From Anaerolineae bacterium (GTDB lineage Bacteria; Chloroflexota; Anaerolineae; SpSt-600), in contig JANXAG010000012.1 of assembly GCA_025062375.1 (NCBI GenBank), positions 1 through 50,217 of the forward strand: DNA of 50,217 bases, in the 5' to 3' direction. Below are positions 42,237 to 50,217 of the stretch, piece after piece. Within the stretch, counting starts at the first letter, position 1. The number at the start of each line of letters is the position of its first letter. Both the position numbers and the translations under genes were made by a program. The notes under the pieces are model-generated. The model worked only from the letters and a program-made list of their open reading frames with translations, had not been told where the DNA came from and ran no database searches.

Positions 42237-43211
42237 ATGCCTGTAACCGTAGAAATCCCCAGGGAAACTTTTACAGGAAGGATCCGGCAAGTCACCTTAG
42301 GAGCTACTAAAGACCAGGGGGGAACCCGCAAGAAAACCGTCACGGTAGGTGGAGAAACAACCCTTCCTTTTCTCCATTTTGAGGGAGAGATTCCAAATCC
42401 TCCAGCTGTGGCCCTGGAAATTACCGATGTTTTTCCCGCTGAGTGGTCTCCGCTCCTAATCCAGGCCTGGGGTGAAAATACCTTAAAAGACCCTGCTCAA
42501 TGGGCAGCCAGAGCTGAGGAAGTCGATGCTGACCTTGTTATGATAAAGCTTACGGGCCTTGATTCAAGTGGACAGCATTACCCTGCTAAAGAGGCCACCG
42601 TTATAGTTAAGAGAGTTCTGGAAGCTACAGGCCTACCTCTTATCGTAAGGGGGCCAGGCCAGCCTGAGAGGGACAACGAGCTTTTAACCGCTGTGGCGGA
42701 TGCCACCGCAGGAGAGCGTCTCGCTCTGGGCCTCTGTGAGGATAAAAATTATCGCACAATAGTGGCCGCCGCCCTCGCTAACAACCATGTGGTAATTGCC
42801 AGCACCCCTATTGATGTAAACCTGGCTAAACAGCTCAATATCCTCATAAGCGATATGAACATGCCTCTAGACCGCGTCCTTATGGATCCTACAACTGGTT
42901 CCCTGGGCTACGGCCTTGAATATACCTACTCTGTGATGGAAAGGCTCAGGCTTGCGGCTCTTCAGGGAGACTCCATGGTTCAGGTCCCGATGATTTGCTT
43001 TGCTGGAGAAGAATCCTGGCGGCAGAAAGAATCAAAGGTGGGGGAGGGTGTCCCGGAGTCCTGGGGAGATTGGGAAAAAAGAGCTGTTATGTGGGAGGCT
43101 ATCACAGCTATAACCCTCCTTCACGCCGGCGCCAACATTGTAACCCTGAGGCATCCCAAGACCATTGGCCTGGTTAAGCGGGAAATTCAGAAACTTATGA
43201 ACAAGCCATGA
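42237..43211 (+). CDS. acsD: Corrinoid/iron-sulfur protein, small subunit
   Basis: AcsD (324 aa) is the TIM-barrel subunit of the corrinoid Fe-S protein that carries the methyl group from methyl-tetrahydrofolate to acetyl-CoA synthase. Family motifs include LEITDVFPAEWSP, LVMIKLTGLDSSG, RGPGQPERDNELL and LMDPTTGSLGYGLEYTYSVMER. GGAGG precedes the ATG at 42237; upstream in-frame bases add only nine non-conserved codons that would precede the ribosome-binding site. The stop overlaps the next ATG (ATGA). First gene of an eight-gene operon. Confidence 0.95.
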   Translation: MPVTVEIPRETFTGRIRQVTLGATKDQGGTRKKTVTVGGETTLPFLHFEGEIPNPPAVALEITDVFPAEWSPLLIQAWGENTLKDPAQWAARAEEVDADLVMIKLTGLDSSGQHYPAKEATVIVKRVLEATGLPLIVRGPGQPERDNELLTAVADATAGERLALGLCEDKNYRTIVAAALANNHVVIASTPIDVNLAKQLNILISDMNMPLDRVLMDPTTGSLGYGLEYTYSVMERLRLAALQGDSMVQVPMICFAGEESWRQKESKVGEGVPESWGDWEKRAVMWEAITAITLLHAGANIVTLRHPKTIGLVKREIQKLMNKP

Positions 43212-43429
43212 AGTTTTACATAACTCTTTTAGGGGCCATATTTTTCCTCGGAACAGCTATTCTGGGAATTTTCAAGCCAGATCTGGTCTGGGGTAAGCCC
43301 CCAGTGCCTCTGACTAAACCTTATCAAAAGGAATTGCTTCGGAGGAAAAGGCTTATAGGCACTATAGTCTATGCCTTGGTAGGGCTGGCGCTTCTCTTCC
43401 TGGCCCTCAAAGAGGGCAAATTCCTGTAA
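43208..43429 (+). CDS. Small two-helix membrane protein in the acs operon
   Basis: This 73-aa protein has two hydrophobic helices (about 4-24 and 50-66) joined by a Pro-rich, basic loop (KPPVPLTKPYQKELLRRKR). It starts inside the stop codon of acsD (ATGA) and ends 21 bp before acsC, so it must be translated with the corrinoid protein. I know no function and recognise no family. Confidence 0.7.
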   Translation: MKFYITLLGAIFFLGTAILGIFKPDLVWGKPPVPLTKPYQKELLRRKRLIGTIVYALVGLALLFLALKEGKFL

Positions 43430-43450
43430 ACCCAAAAGAGGAGCGGAAAG

Positions 43451-44809
43451 ATGGCGCTGACGGGATTGCAGATATATAAACTTTTGCCTAAAACCAACTG
43501 CAAAGAGTGTGGTTTTCCCACCTGCCTTGCTTTCGCCATGAAATTAGCAGCCAAGCAAGCAGACCTTTCCCAGTGCCCTTACGTTTCCGAAGAGGCCAAG
43601 CAAGCTCTGGCTGAAGCTTCGGCACCTCCCATACGCCTGGTGACCATAGGTGTGGGCGATAAGAAGGTGGAAGTCGGCAATGAAATTGTCCTCTTCCGTC
43701 ATGAGAAAACCTTTTACAATCCCCCGGGTATTTTTATCAAAGTTAAAGATACCTTACCTCTGGATGAAGCCAGAGAGTTTGCTCAGAAAGTGGTGAGCTA
43801 TTCTGTGGAAAGGGTTGGAAGGGTTTTCTCCCCGGATGGCCTGGCCATTGAAAATGCTTCAGGGGAACCAGAAAAATTTGCCGCCTGCGTGGAAGCTGTT
43901 CGCTCTGTTGTCCCTGAACATCCCTTTGTGCTCATCTCGGAAAACCCTACGGCGATGAAAGCCGCTCTGGAAAAGGAAGGAAACAGGAATCCTTTGATTT
44001 ATGCTGCTACCCCTAAGAACTGGCAGGAAATGGCTCAACTGGCCAAAGAAAAGGGCGTCCCTCTGGCCGTCCGGGCCGATGGGGACCTTTCTGCTCTTGC
44101 CTCCCTGGCAGAACAGATTCGGGAAACCGGTGTTGAAGACCTGTTCCTTGACCCCGGAAAGGAAGACCCAGCCGGAACCCTTACTGTCATGACTCAGATA
44201 AGACGCCTGGCTCTGAAGCATAATTTCCGCCCTCTCGGTTATCCGATGATCACAATGCCCGGAAGAAATGTTCAGTCTCTGGAAGAGGAAGCCCTCCTGG
44301 CTGCCCAGCATATCGCCAAATACGGCGGTGTAATAGTCCTTGAACACTTTGACCCCGCTGTTCTTTACCCCCTCTTCACCCTGCGCCTTAACATCTACAC
44401 TGATCCTCAGAAGCCAATTCAGGTAAGCCCTGGCGTTTATGAAATCGGTAAACCTGGCCCTGAGTCTCCCCTCCTGGTTACTACCAATTTCTCCCTTACT
44501 TACTTCAGCGTCTCGGGTGAGACGGCTGCCAGCGGAATACCTTCTTGGCTTCTGGTGTGTGATACCGAAGGGATGAGTGTCCTCACTGCCTGGGCTGCTG
44601 GGAAATTCGATGCCGAAAAGATCGCCAAATCCGTTAAGCAATACACTGTTGAAGAAAAAATCAAGCATCGCAAGATCATAATTCCAGGGCATGTGGCCGT
44701 TATCTCAGGCGAGCTTGAAGATGAGCTTCCAGGTTGGGAAGTAATGGTGGGGCCAAGGGAAGCTGTTGACATCCCCAACTTTCTCAAAGCTTTCTGGAGT
44801 GCCAATTGA
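43451..44809 (+). CDS. acsC: Corrinoid/iron-sulfur protein, large subunit
   Basis: AcsC (452 aa) has an N-terminal [4Fe-4S] domain with C17, C20, C25 and C42 (TNCKECGFPTC...SQCPYV), a TIM barrel in the middle and a C-terminal B12-binding domain (about 330-445; ATSGIP-like region AASGIPSWLL and ISGELEDELPGWEVMVGP). The cobalamin is methylated by AcsE and demethylated by AcsB in the Wood-Ljungdahl pathway. GAGGAGCGG precedes the ATG. It is 3 bp from the following hydrolase-like gene. Confidence 0.95.
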   Translation: MALTGLQIYKLLPKTNCKECGFPTCLAFAMKLAAKQADLSQCPYVSEEAKQALAEASAPPIRLVTIGVGDKKVEVGNEIVLFRHEKTFYNPPGIFIKVKDTLPLDEAREFAQKVVSYSVERVGRVFSPDGLAIENASGEPEKFAACVEAVRSVVPEHPFVLISENPTAMKAALEKEGNRNPLIYAATPKNWQEMAQLAKEKGVPLAVRADGDLSALASLAEQIRETGVEDLFLDPGKEDPAGTLTVMTQIRRLALKHNFRPLGYPMITMPGRNVQSLEEEALLAAQHIAKYGGVIVLEHFDPAVLYPLFTLRLNIYTDPQKPIQVSPGVYEIGKPGPESPLLVTTNFSLTYFSVSGETAASGIPSWLLVCDTEGMSVLTAWAAGKFDAEKIAKSVKQYTVEEKIKHRKIIIPGHVAVISGELEDELPGWEVMVGPREAVDIPNFLKAFWSAN

Positions 44810-44812
44810 GGT

Positions 44813-45703
44813 ATGCCTCCGATCCTGAATTTCGTAAGCCCGGCCCTTGCCCTTAAATACTTTGCCCTTTGCTTTTTATCTATAACCGGGGCTATCCAGA
44901 TAGCGGCAGGGAGAAGGGGAATTGAAGGCCTATCCCTTCTCCCTTTTTCCTTTCGTTCGTGGCAAATTTTCCTGGGCTTTGCCCTTATCTGTGGCTCTTT
45001 CGCTCTTTTCTTCGCCATAACCCCCGAGGTTTTCCTCCCGGGGCTGGCGGGTTCAGAGTTAATGATCCTTTTTGGAGCAGGTGGGATTGCAGCCCTGGCT
45101 TTTTCCATGATCATTGCCGAATTGAGAGGAGGCAACCGCTTCCCTCCAGTTCTCCCTGACGCTGAAGAAAGCTTGCCTGGAGGAAAAGTAGCTTTCTTCG
45201 GGGGCAAGCCAGGAGAAGAGGTAGATTGTTGCCTGGTTCCTGATCCGTGGGAACCTTTTTCCATGGATTTGCTGGCTCGCCGACTTGCCAGCTCAGGCCA
45301 CAAAGTTGCAGTATTGCACTGGCAGAAAGTGCCCGATGAAAAGTCAGCGCTGGATTTTCCAGTTTTGGCCCTGGAAAAACTTGGCACCAAAAGCCTTCTG
45401 GGCCATAGAGCCGGAGGAAACATCGTCCTGCGTATAGCTTCGGAAAATACGGAGGTTAAAGCAATAGCCCTTGCTCCCTTTACCAGCGTTGAAGAAGCCA
45501 TGCCAGGGCTTGGGTGGCTTGAGGAAGGGGGTATATTTACCGCCTGGAAGCGCCTTCGTGGAAGGGAAAATCTAATAAAGGCACTTCTCCAGGCCGAAAT
45601 GCCCTCTGGTGTTCTCACAATTGGCCCGGATGATGAAGTGAAACCATGGGGTATGGTCCTCAGCGAAAGGCTTGCAAACCTGGTGGACTCTTACCTTCAC
45701 TGA
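44813..45703 (+). CDS. Membrane protein with degenerate alpha/beta-hydrolase-like domain
   Basis: This 296-aa protein has three N-terminal helices (about 8-30, 48-72 and 80-102). A soluble C-terminal domain follows and reads like an alpha/beta hydrolase: DLLARRLASSGHKVAVLHW, then SLLGHRAGGNIVLRIAS and a final IGPDDEVKPWG. The nucleophile elbow, normally Gly-x-Ser-x-Gly, is G-H-R-A-G here (R199), so classical catalysis is unlikely. It lies 3 bp after acsC. It might be a structural or lipid-binding protein; function unknown. Confidence 0.6.
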   Translation: MPPILNFVSPALALKYFALCFLSITGAIQIAAGRRGIEGLSLLPFSFRSWQIFLGFALICGSFALFFAITPEVFLPGLAGSELMILFGAGGIAALAFSMIIAELRGGNRFPPVLPDAEESLPGGKVAFFGGKPGEEVDCCLVPDPWEPFSMDLLARRLASSGHKVAVLHWQKVPDEKSALDFPVLALEKLGTKSLLGHRAGGNIVLRIASENTEVKAIALAPFTSVEEAMPGLGWLEEGGIFTAWKRLRGRENLIKALLQAEMPSGVLTIGPDDEVKPWGMVLSERLANLVDSYLH

Positions 45704-45730
45704 GTTCAGAACGGACAGGGGTTAGCAGAG

Positions 45731-46303
45731 ATGGACTACCTCCTCTTTAAAGCTATAAACGATCTGGCTGGCCGGTGGCCATGGCTTGATGGCTTTATGC
45801 GCCTTGTGGTAAACGAATACTTTGTCCCCACTTCCATGGCTCTTATCCTGGCGATCATGTGGTTCTGGGGGAAAAACGAAGGCGAACGGGCCCGCTACCA
45901 CCGTATTGTAATCCTTACCGTCCTATCTCTCATTACCGCCAACTTGATTCTCAAAGGCATAAACCTCCTCTATTTCCGTCCGCGCCCCTTTGACACCCAC
46001 CAGGTCAATCTCCTTTTTTACAAACCCTGGGATTCTTCCTTTCCCAGCAATCCCGCCACTACCGGTTTCTCTATAGCGGTGGCTGTTGCCCTCAATGACC
46101 CCGTATGGGGCATACCTTTTCTCATCCTTGCCGTTCTTCTTGGTTTCTCTCGCATCTTCTGCGGTGTCCATTACCCTTCCGATGTCCTGGCTGGGGCCTT
46201 GCTGGGGGCTGCTACTGCCTGGTTTTACTGGAAATTCTCTTATAGATTTGACAGATTTGTAGCTTTCATCCGTCGTTTCCTGAAAAGATTTTGCCTGGCC
46301 TGA
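45731..46303 (+). CDS. PAP2-family membrane phosphatase-like protein
   Basis: This 190-aa protein has about five helices and the PAP2 core: a first motif ending in FRPRPF, and a third motif with SR, H147 and D151 (SRIFCGVHYPSD). The second motif, usually PSGH or PSNH, reads PSNP (105-108), so the conserved histidine is missing. Family members dephosphorylate phosphatidic acid or undecaprenyl diphosphate. Whether this one is active is open. It sits between the hydrolase-like gene and acsV. Confidence 0.8.
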   Translation: MDYLLFKAINDLAGRWPWLDGFMRLVVNEYFVPTSMALILAIMWFWGKNEGERARYHRIVILTVLSLITANLILKGINLLYFRPRPFDTHQVNLLFYKPWDSSFPSNPATTGFSIAVAVALNDPVWGIPFLILAVLLGFSRIFCGVHYPSDVLAGALLGAATAWFYWKFSYRFDRFVAFIRRFLKRFCLA

Positions 46304-46312
46304 GGAGTAGAG

Positions 46313-48235
46313 ATGGTTAAAGTTCACGTTAAACCCCAGGATATAACCTTGGAGGTGGAAAGAGGCACCATCATTTCTGAAGCTCTGGAGACCGCAGGGG
46401 TGAAAATCCTTCTCCCCTGTGGAGGGCAGGGTAGATGTGGACGCTGTAAAGTTGTGGTAGAGAAAGGGGAAGTAAGGCGTCGTTCCGTCGCACGTCTTTC
46501 TCCAGCGGAGTTAAAGCAGGGCTACGCCCTGGCCTGCCAGACCCTTATAGAGAACGAAACTGTAGTCTTTGTCCCACCTCAGGAAGAACTCATCAAGCAC
46601 CGATTGCCCACAGAAAAAGTCGCCGAGCGCATAGCCCTTCCTTTCCCTTGTGATACTGTCTCTAACCCTTACATAAAAGCCTTCTACCTGGAGATAACCC
46701 CTCCAAGCCTGGCCGACAACACCACCGATTTTGAAAGGCTTAGAAGGGAACTCGCCCTTCGGTATCACCTCCATGACCTCATAGTGGACCTTCCTGCCCT
46801 CAAGAAGCTCGCCCGAACTCTGAGGGAAGCCGATTGGAAGGTAACAGCTATAGTGGAAATGCACAACTGGGCGCGCAAAAGTCCGCCACGCCTCATAGAC
46901 GTAAAGCCAGGAAACACCACCGGAAGGCTCTATGGCATAGCAGTGGACATCGGCACCACCTCGGTGGTGGTTTACCTGGTAGACCTGAACACAGCGCAGG
47001 TGGTGGATACAGCGGCCGAATACAATAAACAGATAGCCTGCGGAGAAGATGTCATCTCTCGCATAATCTACGCCCGGAAACCCGGGGGCCTTGAGCATCT
47101 GCAGCGCCTTGTGGTGCAGACCATAAATGAACTCATAGCCCAGGTTTGCCAGAGGCAGGGCATAAATCCCGATGAAATCTACATGATGACGGCTGCAGGC
47201 AATACCACTATGATCCACCTTTTCCTGGGGCTGTGGCCTGAGCCCATACGCCTTGAACCTTACATCCCCACCCTGAGGCATCCATTTCCGGTTAAAGCAG
47301 CCGAAATCGGGGTGGATATAAACCCTGAAGCTACTGTAGATTGCCTCCCTGGCGTTGGAAGCTACGTGGGAGCCGACATCACCGCCGGGGTTCTGAGCTC
47401 CGGGATCTTCTCCACCGATAAACTCACCCTCTTTTTGGATATAGGCACCAATGGAGAAATGGTCCTGGGCAACTTTGACTGGCTCATATCCTGCGCCTGC
47501 TCGGCAGGGCCTGCTTTCGAGGGGGCAGGGGTTGAGTCGGGCATGAGGGCAACGGCCGGAGCCATTGAAGAAGTATGGATAAACACCAGGAACTACGAAG
47601 CTACATGGCGGACAATCGGTGACCTGCCCCCTGAAGGATTGTGTGGCTCCGGAATAATCTCCCTCTTAGCTGAAATGTTCATCACCGGAGTCATGGATAA
47701 AAGCGGACGCATAAACCTTTCCCTCCCAACCAGAAGAGTCCGGGTGGGCCCTCACGGGCCTGAATACGTGGTAGCATGGAAGGAGGAAACCCGACACGGC
47801 GAGAAAGATATAGTAATCACCGAAGTAGACATCTCTAATCTCCTCAGAGCCAAGGCCGCCATTTACGCTGGACTGCGTACCTTGGCCAGAGCAGTGGGGG
47901 TCCAGATAGCTGATGTAGAGCAGGTGTTGATCGGCGGAGCTTTCGGAAAATACCTCAATGTGGAAAAAGCCATCCAGATAGGCATGTTCCCGGATATGCC
48001 CTGGGATCGCTTTAAATTCCTTGGGAACACCTCGGCTTTAGGGGCCTACATATGCCTTGTCTGCCCCGATATGCGGGAAAAGGTGGTGGAAATCGCTGAA
48101 AAAATGACATACCTTGAGCTTTCCGCTGATAACACCTTCACTGACGAGTTCACCTCGGCCCTCTTTTTCCCCCACACTGACCTTGAGGCTTTCCCTTCCG
48201 TAAAGAAACTGCTGAAAAGCTCGGGGATCCCTTAG
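46313..48235 (+). CDS. acsV: Corrinoid protein reductive activator AcsV/RACo
   Basis: This 640-aa protein reactivates the corrinoid Fe-S protein by ATP-driven reduction of Co(II). The N-terminal [2Fe-2S] ferredoxin domain uses C36, C42, C45 and C75 (LPCGGQGRCGRCK...ACQT). A linker leads to an ASKHA ATPase domain (about 205-640) with the phosphate motifs GIAVDIGTTSVVVY and LFLDIGTNGEM. The C-terminal half keeps LIGGAFGKYLN and NTSALGAY. The length matches RACo. Its place in the acs operon supports the role. Confidence 0.95.
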   Translation: MVKVHVKPQDITLEVERGTIISEALETAGVKILLPCGGQGRCGRCKVVVEKGEVRRRSVARLSPAELKQGYALACQTLIENETVVFVPPQEELIKHRLPTEKVAERIALPFPCDTVSNPYIKAFYLEITPPSLADNTTDFERLRRELALRYHLHDLIVDLPALKKLARTLREADWKVTAIVEMHNWARKSPPRLIDVKPGNTTGRLYGIAVDIGTTSVVVYLVDLNTAQVVDTAAEYNKQIACGEDVISRIIYARKPGGLEHLQRLVVQTINELIAQVCQRQGINPDEIYMMTAAGNTTMIHLFLGLWPEPIRLEPYIPTLRHPFPVKAAEIGVDINPEATVDCLPGVGSYVGADITAGVLSSGIFSTDKLTLFLDIGTNGEMVLGNFDWLISCACSAGPAFEGAGVESGMRATAGAIEEVWINTRNYEATWRTIGDLPPEGLCGSGIISLLAEMFITGVMDKSGRINLSLPTRRVRVGPHGPEYVVAWKEETRHGEKDIVITEVDISNLLRAKAAIYAGLRTLARAVGVQIADVEQVLIGGAFGKYLNVEKAIQIGMFPDMPWDRFKFLGNTSALGAYICLVCPDMREKVVEIAEKMTYLELSADNTFTDEFTSALFFPHTDLEAFPSVKKLLKSSGIP

Positions 48236-48250
48236 AAAGGAAGAGGCTCT

Positions 48251-49642
48251 ATGGATGCAGTAGTGAAAAACGGCGTTATAGTTACAGCCTCAGAAACTTT
48301 TGAAGCCGATATAGGAATAGAGGGCGGGAAGATCGCCGTCATAGGCAAGGGGCTTGAGGCTCCGTTAAAGATTGAAGCGCAGGGATGCTACGTTTTCCCG
48401 GGCTTCATTGATGTCCACGTTCACCTTCAGATGCCCGTGGGCGATATCGTTTCGGCTGATGATTTCTATACCGGCACTGTTGCTGCAGCTTGCGGAGGAA
48501 ACACCACCATAATCGATTTTGCCGAGGCCCGTGGCTCCCAGTCCCTCCTTCACGCGGTGGAAGAGCGCCGTCGCCAGGCCGATGAACAAGTAGTGATAGA
48601 CTACAGCCTGCACCTGACCGGCAATCGGGACGACGAAGAGTTTCTCCGGAATATAGCCGAACTGGCTGAGCAGGGCTATACCTCCCTTAAAATCTACACC
48701 ACTTACCCCGGGCTTATGGTGGAGGACAGGCAAATCCTCAGGCTTCTGAAAGTGTGCAGGGACGCAGGCATTCTGCCCATTGTCCATGCCGAAAACCACC
48801 ACATTATCGAGCAAATGAAAGCCCAGCTCCTTCAGGAAGGTAAAACCTCTCCTCGCTATCATCCGGTAAGCCGCCCCTGTATAGCTGAGGCGGAAGCAGC
48901 CCAGAGGGTAATGGCCCTTTCAGCTGTAATGGGAACACCTGTCTACTTTGTCCACCTGAGCTGTGTTGAGACCCTGGAAGCTGTCCGGGCCGTCAGGAGG
49001 CGAGGCCAGGAGGTTTATGTGGAGGTTACGCCTCACCATCTCCTCCTTTCGGATGAAGAATACCTGAAGCCGGACCTGGAAGGAGCGATGTTTGTCCTCT
49101 CCCCACCTTTGAGAAACAAAAGCCATCTTGAGATCCTCTGGGAAGCTCTGGGGATGGGCGAGATTCAGGTGGTGGCAACGGACCATTGTCCGTGGACTCG
49201 TGAGCAGAAAAAGCGAGGGCTGGATAATTTCACCCTGATACCCAATGGCGCCCCCGGGATAGAAACCCGAATCCCTCTCCTGTTCACTTTTGGAGTCAGG
49301 AGGGGGAAACTCTCCCTGAACCAGTTTGTGGATGTCTGCTCCACGACCCCGGCTAAACTTTTTGGCCTTTACCCTCAGAAAGGAGCAATTGTTCCGGGCG
49401 CCGATGCCGATATCGTGATTTTTGATCCGAGAAAAGAAGTGATCCTTTCCTGGCAGAATCTACACCAGAATGTAGACCATTGCCCATACGAAGGGTGGAG
49501 AGTAGAAGGCTACCCCAGGCTTGTCCTTTCCCGGGGGGAGGTTATAGTGGAGGATGGGAAATTCCTCGGAAGGAAAGGGCGGGGTCTTTTCCTCCCCCGC
49601 CGAAAATTTCAAAGCAGAAGCAGAGGGAAAGGAATTAACTGA
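48251..49642 (+). CDS. Hydantoinase/dihydropyrimidinase
   Basis: This 463-aa amidohydrolase opens cyclic ureides (dihydropyrimidines or hydantoins). The binuclear metal ligands are all present: H56 and H58 (DVHVHL), the carboxylated lysine K147 (SLKIYTTY), H179 (VHAENHH), H235 (VHLS) and D311 (ATDHCPW). GAPGIETRIPLLFT is the family's substrate-loop signature. The last 15 residues are basic and poorly conserved. It lies 15 bp after acsV and overlaps the next ATG by one base. A link to the corrinoid pathway is not obvious. Confidence 0.93.
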   Translation: MDAVVKNGVIVTASETFEADIGIEGGKIAVIGKGLEAPLKIEAQGCYVFPGFIDVHVHLQMPVGDIVSADDFYTGTVAAACGGNTTIIDFAEARGSQSLLHAVEERRRQADEQVVIDYSLHLTGNRDDEEFLRNIAELAEQGYTSLKIYTTYPGLMVEDRQILRLLKVCRDAGILPIVHAENHHIIEQMKAQLLQEGKTSPRYHPVSRPCIAEAEAAQRVMALSAVMGTPVYFVHLSCVETLEAVRAVRRRGQEVYVEVTPHHLLLSDEEYLKPDLEGAMFVLSPPLRNKSHLEILWEALGMGEIQVVATDHCPWTREQKKRGLDNFTLIPNGAPGIETRIPLLFTFGVRRGKLSLNQFVDVCSTTPAKLFGLYPQKGAIVPGADADIVIFDPRKEVILSWQNLHQNVDHCPYEGWRVEGYPRLVLSRGEVIVEDGKFLGRKGRGLFLPRRKFQSRSRGKGIN

Positions 49643-50217
49643 TGCGTATTCCTTTCCGCAATCTTGGAGCAAGAGAGCGTCTTAACCTCATTTTAGCGGC
49701 CATCGCCAGCTTTTACCTTGCCATTATAGCCTATTTCCTGTATGCTTCGGTTCCTCTTGCCCCGGTAGGCGCAGATTACATAATCTTCTGGAGCGCGGGT
49801 TATGTTGCGAATTTCATGGGTTACGACAGGATATACGACCTTGACCTTCTCACAAAAGTGCAGGTCGCCTTTGTTCCTGTGTTGAAAGACCTTGATTTTC
49901 CTCTCATTTTCTTTTACTTGCCGGCTTTCGTTTTGCCTTTTCAGGCTTTTGCTCTCCTGCCTCCGGTGCTGAGTTTTCTTCTGTGGTCCCTTCTTAACTT
50001 TTTAGCTCTGGTCCTTTACCTTGCATTTTTTGCCCGGAAAGCCTCGGCTTCAGAAAAAGGGCTGTTAGTCATGCTTCTTCTTTCTCTCCCGGTTTTCTAC
50101 AATTTCTTCTGGGGGCAGGTTAACGTCTGGCTTGTCATCTGCGTTGGGGAGTTCATGCGGGCTTTATGGGAAGATAGGCCCTGGAAAGCTGGAGCTTGGC
50201 TTGCCGGGTTGCTTTTA
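49642..50217 (+). CDS. GT87-like polyprenyl-phosphate-sugar transferase, cut by the window edge
   Basis: This is an open frame of 192 codons running off the right edge; its ATG overlaps the hydantoinase stop (TGATG). It starts with a short basic stretch and a first helix (LILAAIASFYLAIIAYF). An extracytoplasmic loop GADYIIFWSAGYVA...YDRIYD holds the acidic residue typical of GT-C enzymes. Further helices and FFWGQVNVWLV follow, a motif common in GT87 (DUF2029) mannosyltransferases. The C-terminus is outside the window. Confidence 0.75.
   Translation, partial: MRIPFRNLGARERLNLILAAIASFYLAIIAYFLYASVPLAPVGADYIIFWSAGYVANFMGYDRIYDLDLLTKVQVAFVPVLKDLDFPLIFFYLPAFVLPFQAFALLPPVLSFLLWSLLNFLALVLYLAFFARKASASEKGLLVMLLLSLPVFYNFFWGQVNVWLVICVGEFMRALWEDRPWKAGAWLAGLLL

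Overview
The window reads as chromosomal DNA of an anaerobic, carbon-fixing or CO/formate-metabolising bacterium, most likely a member of the Chloroflexota (Anaerolineae-like). The pointers are long threonine/proline-rich linkers, a lipoprotein with an NBR1-type Ig-like domain, an isopentenyl phosphate kinase, a DUF166 protein and Wood-Ljungdahl genes. This placement is inferred from gene content only; there is no rRNA in the window. Genes are tightly packed, with many ATGA/GTGA/TAATG stop-start overlaps and clear Shine-Dalgarno sequences.

Layout: (1) 1-697, a hairpin-rich interspersed repeat array and the pyr promoter. (2) 698-8355, a six-gene plus-strand operon: a PyrF-PyrE fusion, PyrD (type 1B), PyrK, a membrane-anchored CrtI-like FAD oxidoreductase, an ArsP/DUF318-like permease and a DUF362 protein. 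(3) 8613-12394, TrmO, a DUF126 (aconitase-X swivel) protein, isopentenyl phosphate kinase and a PcrA/UvrD helicase; the DUF126-IPK pair suggests the archaeal-type mevalonate route through phosphomevalonate dehydratase. (4) 12395-12627, a second repeat array. (5) 12680-17541, minus strand: SagB-type nitroreductase, TldD, a two-helix protein, a second DUF362 protein and a small Cys-rich protein. (6) 17710-23118, minus strand: pyruvate phosphate dikinase, PNPase and ribosomal protein S15.

(7) 23331-25747, a Ni-CO dehydrogenase with every metal ligand at the same residue number as Carboxydothermus CODH-II, plus a CooF-like ferredoxin. (8) 25774-28675, two lipoproteins and a membrane protein. (9) 28747-32112, a DUF4870 membrane protein and a Cys-type formate dehydrogenase with two Fe-S partner proteins. 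(10) 32427-33755, a polytopic membrane protein. (11) 33944-40644, tRNA-Arg(TCT) heading an operon with two deoxynucleoside kinases, signal peptidase I, DeoC, a DUF2344 protein, a clan-A glycosidase-like/LGFP protein, an HlyD-like adaptor and RdgB. (12) 40645-42065, minus strand: DUF166 and a NifU-MIP18 fusion. (13) 42237 to the end, an eight-gene operon: AcsD, a 73-residue membrane protein, AcsC, a degenerate alpha/beta-hydrolase-like membrane protein, a PAP2 protein, the corrinoid protein activator AcsV/RACo, a hydantoinase/dihydropyrimidinase and a truncated GT87-like glycosyltransferase.

Together, formate dehydrogenase (CO2 to formate), CODH (CO2/CO), the corrinoid Fe-S protein (AcsC/AcsD) and its reductive activator supply parts of the Wood-Ljungdahl pathway. 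PPDK could carry the fixed carbon from pyruvate to PEP. Acetyl-CoA synthase (AcsB), the methyltransferase AcsE and the folate enzymes are not in this window. Eight good sigma70-type promoters can be read; several carry an extended -10 (TGn) element.
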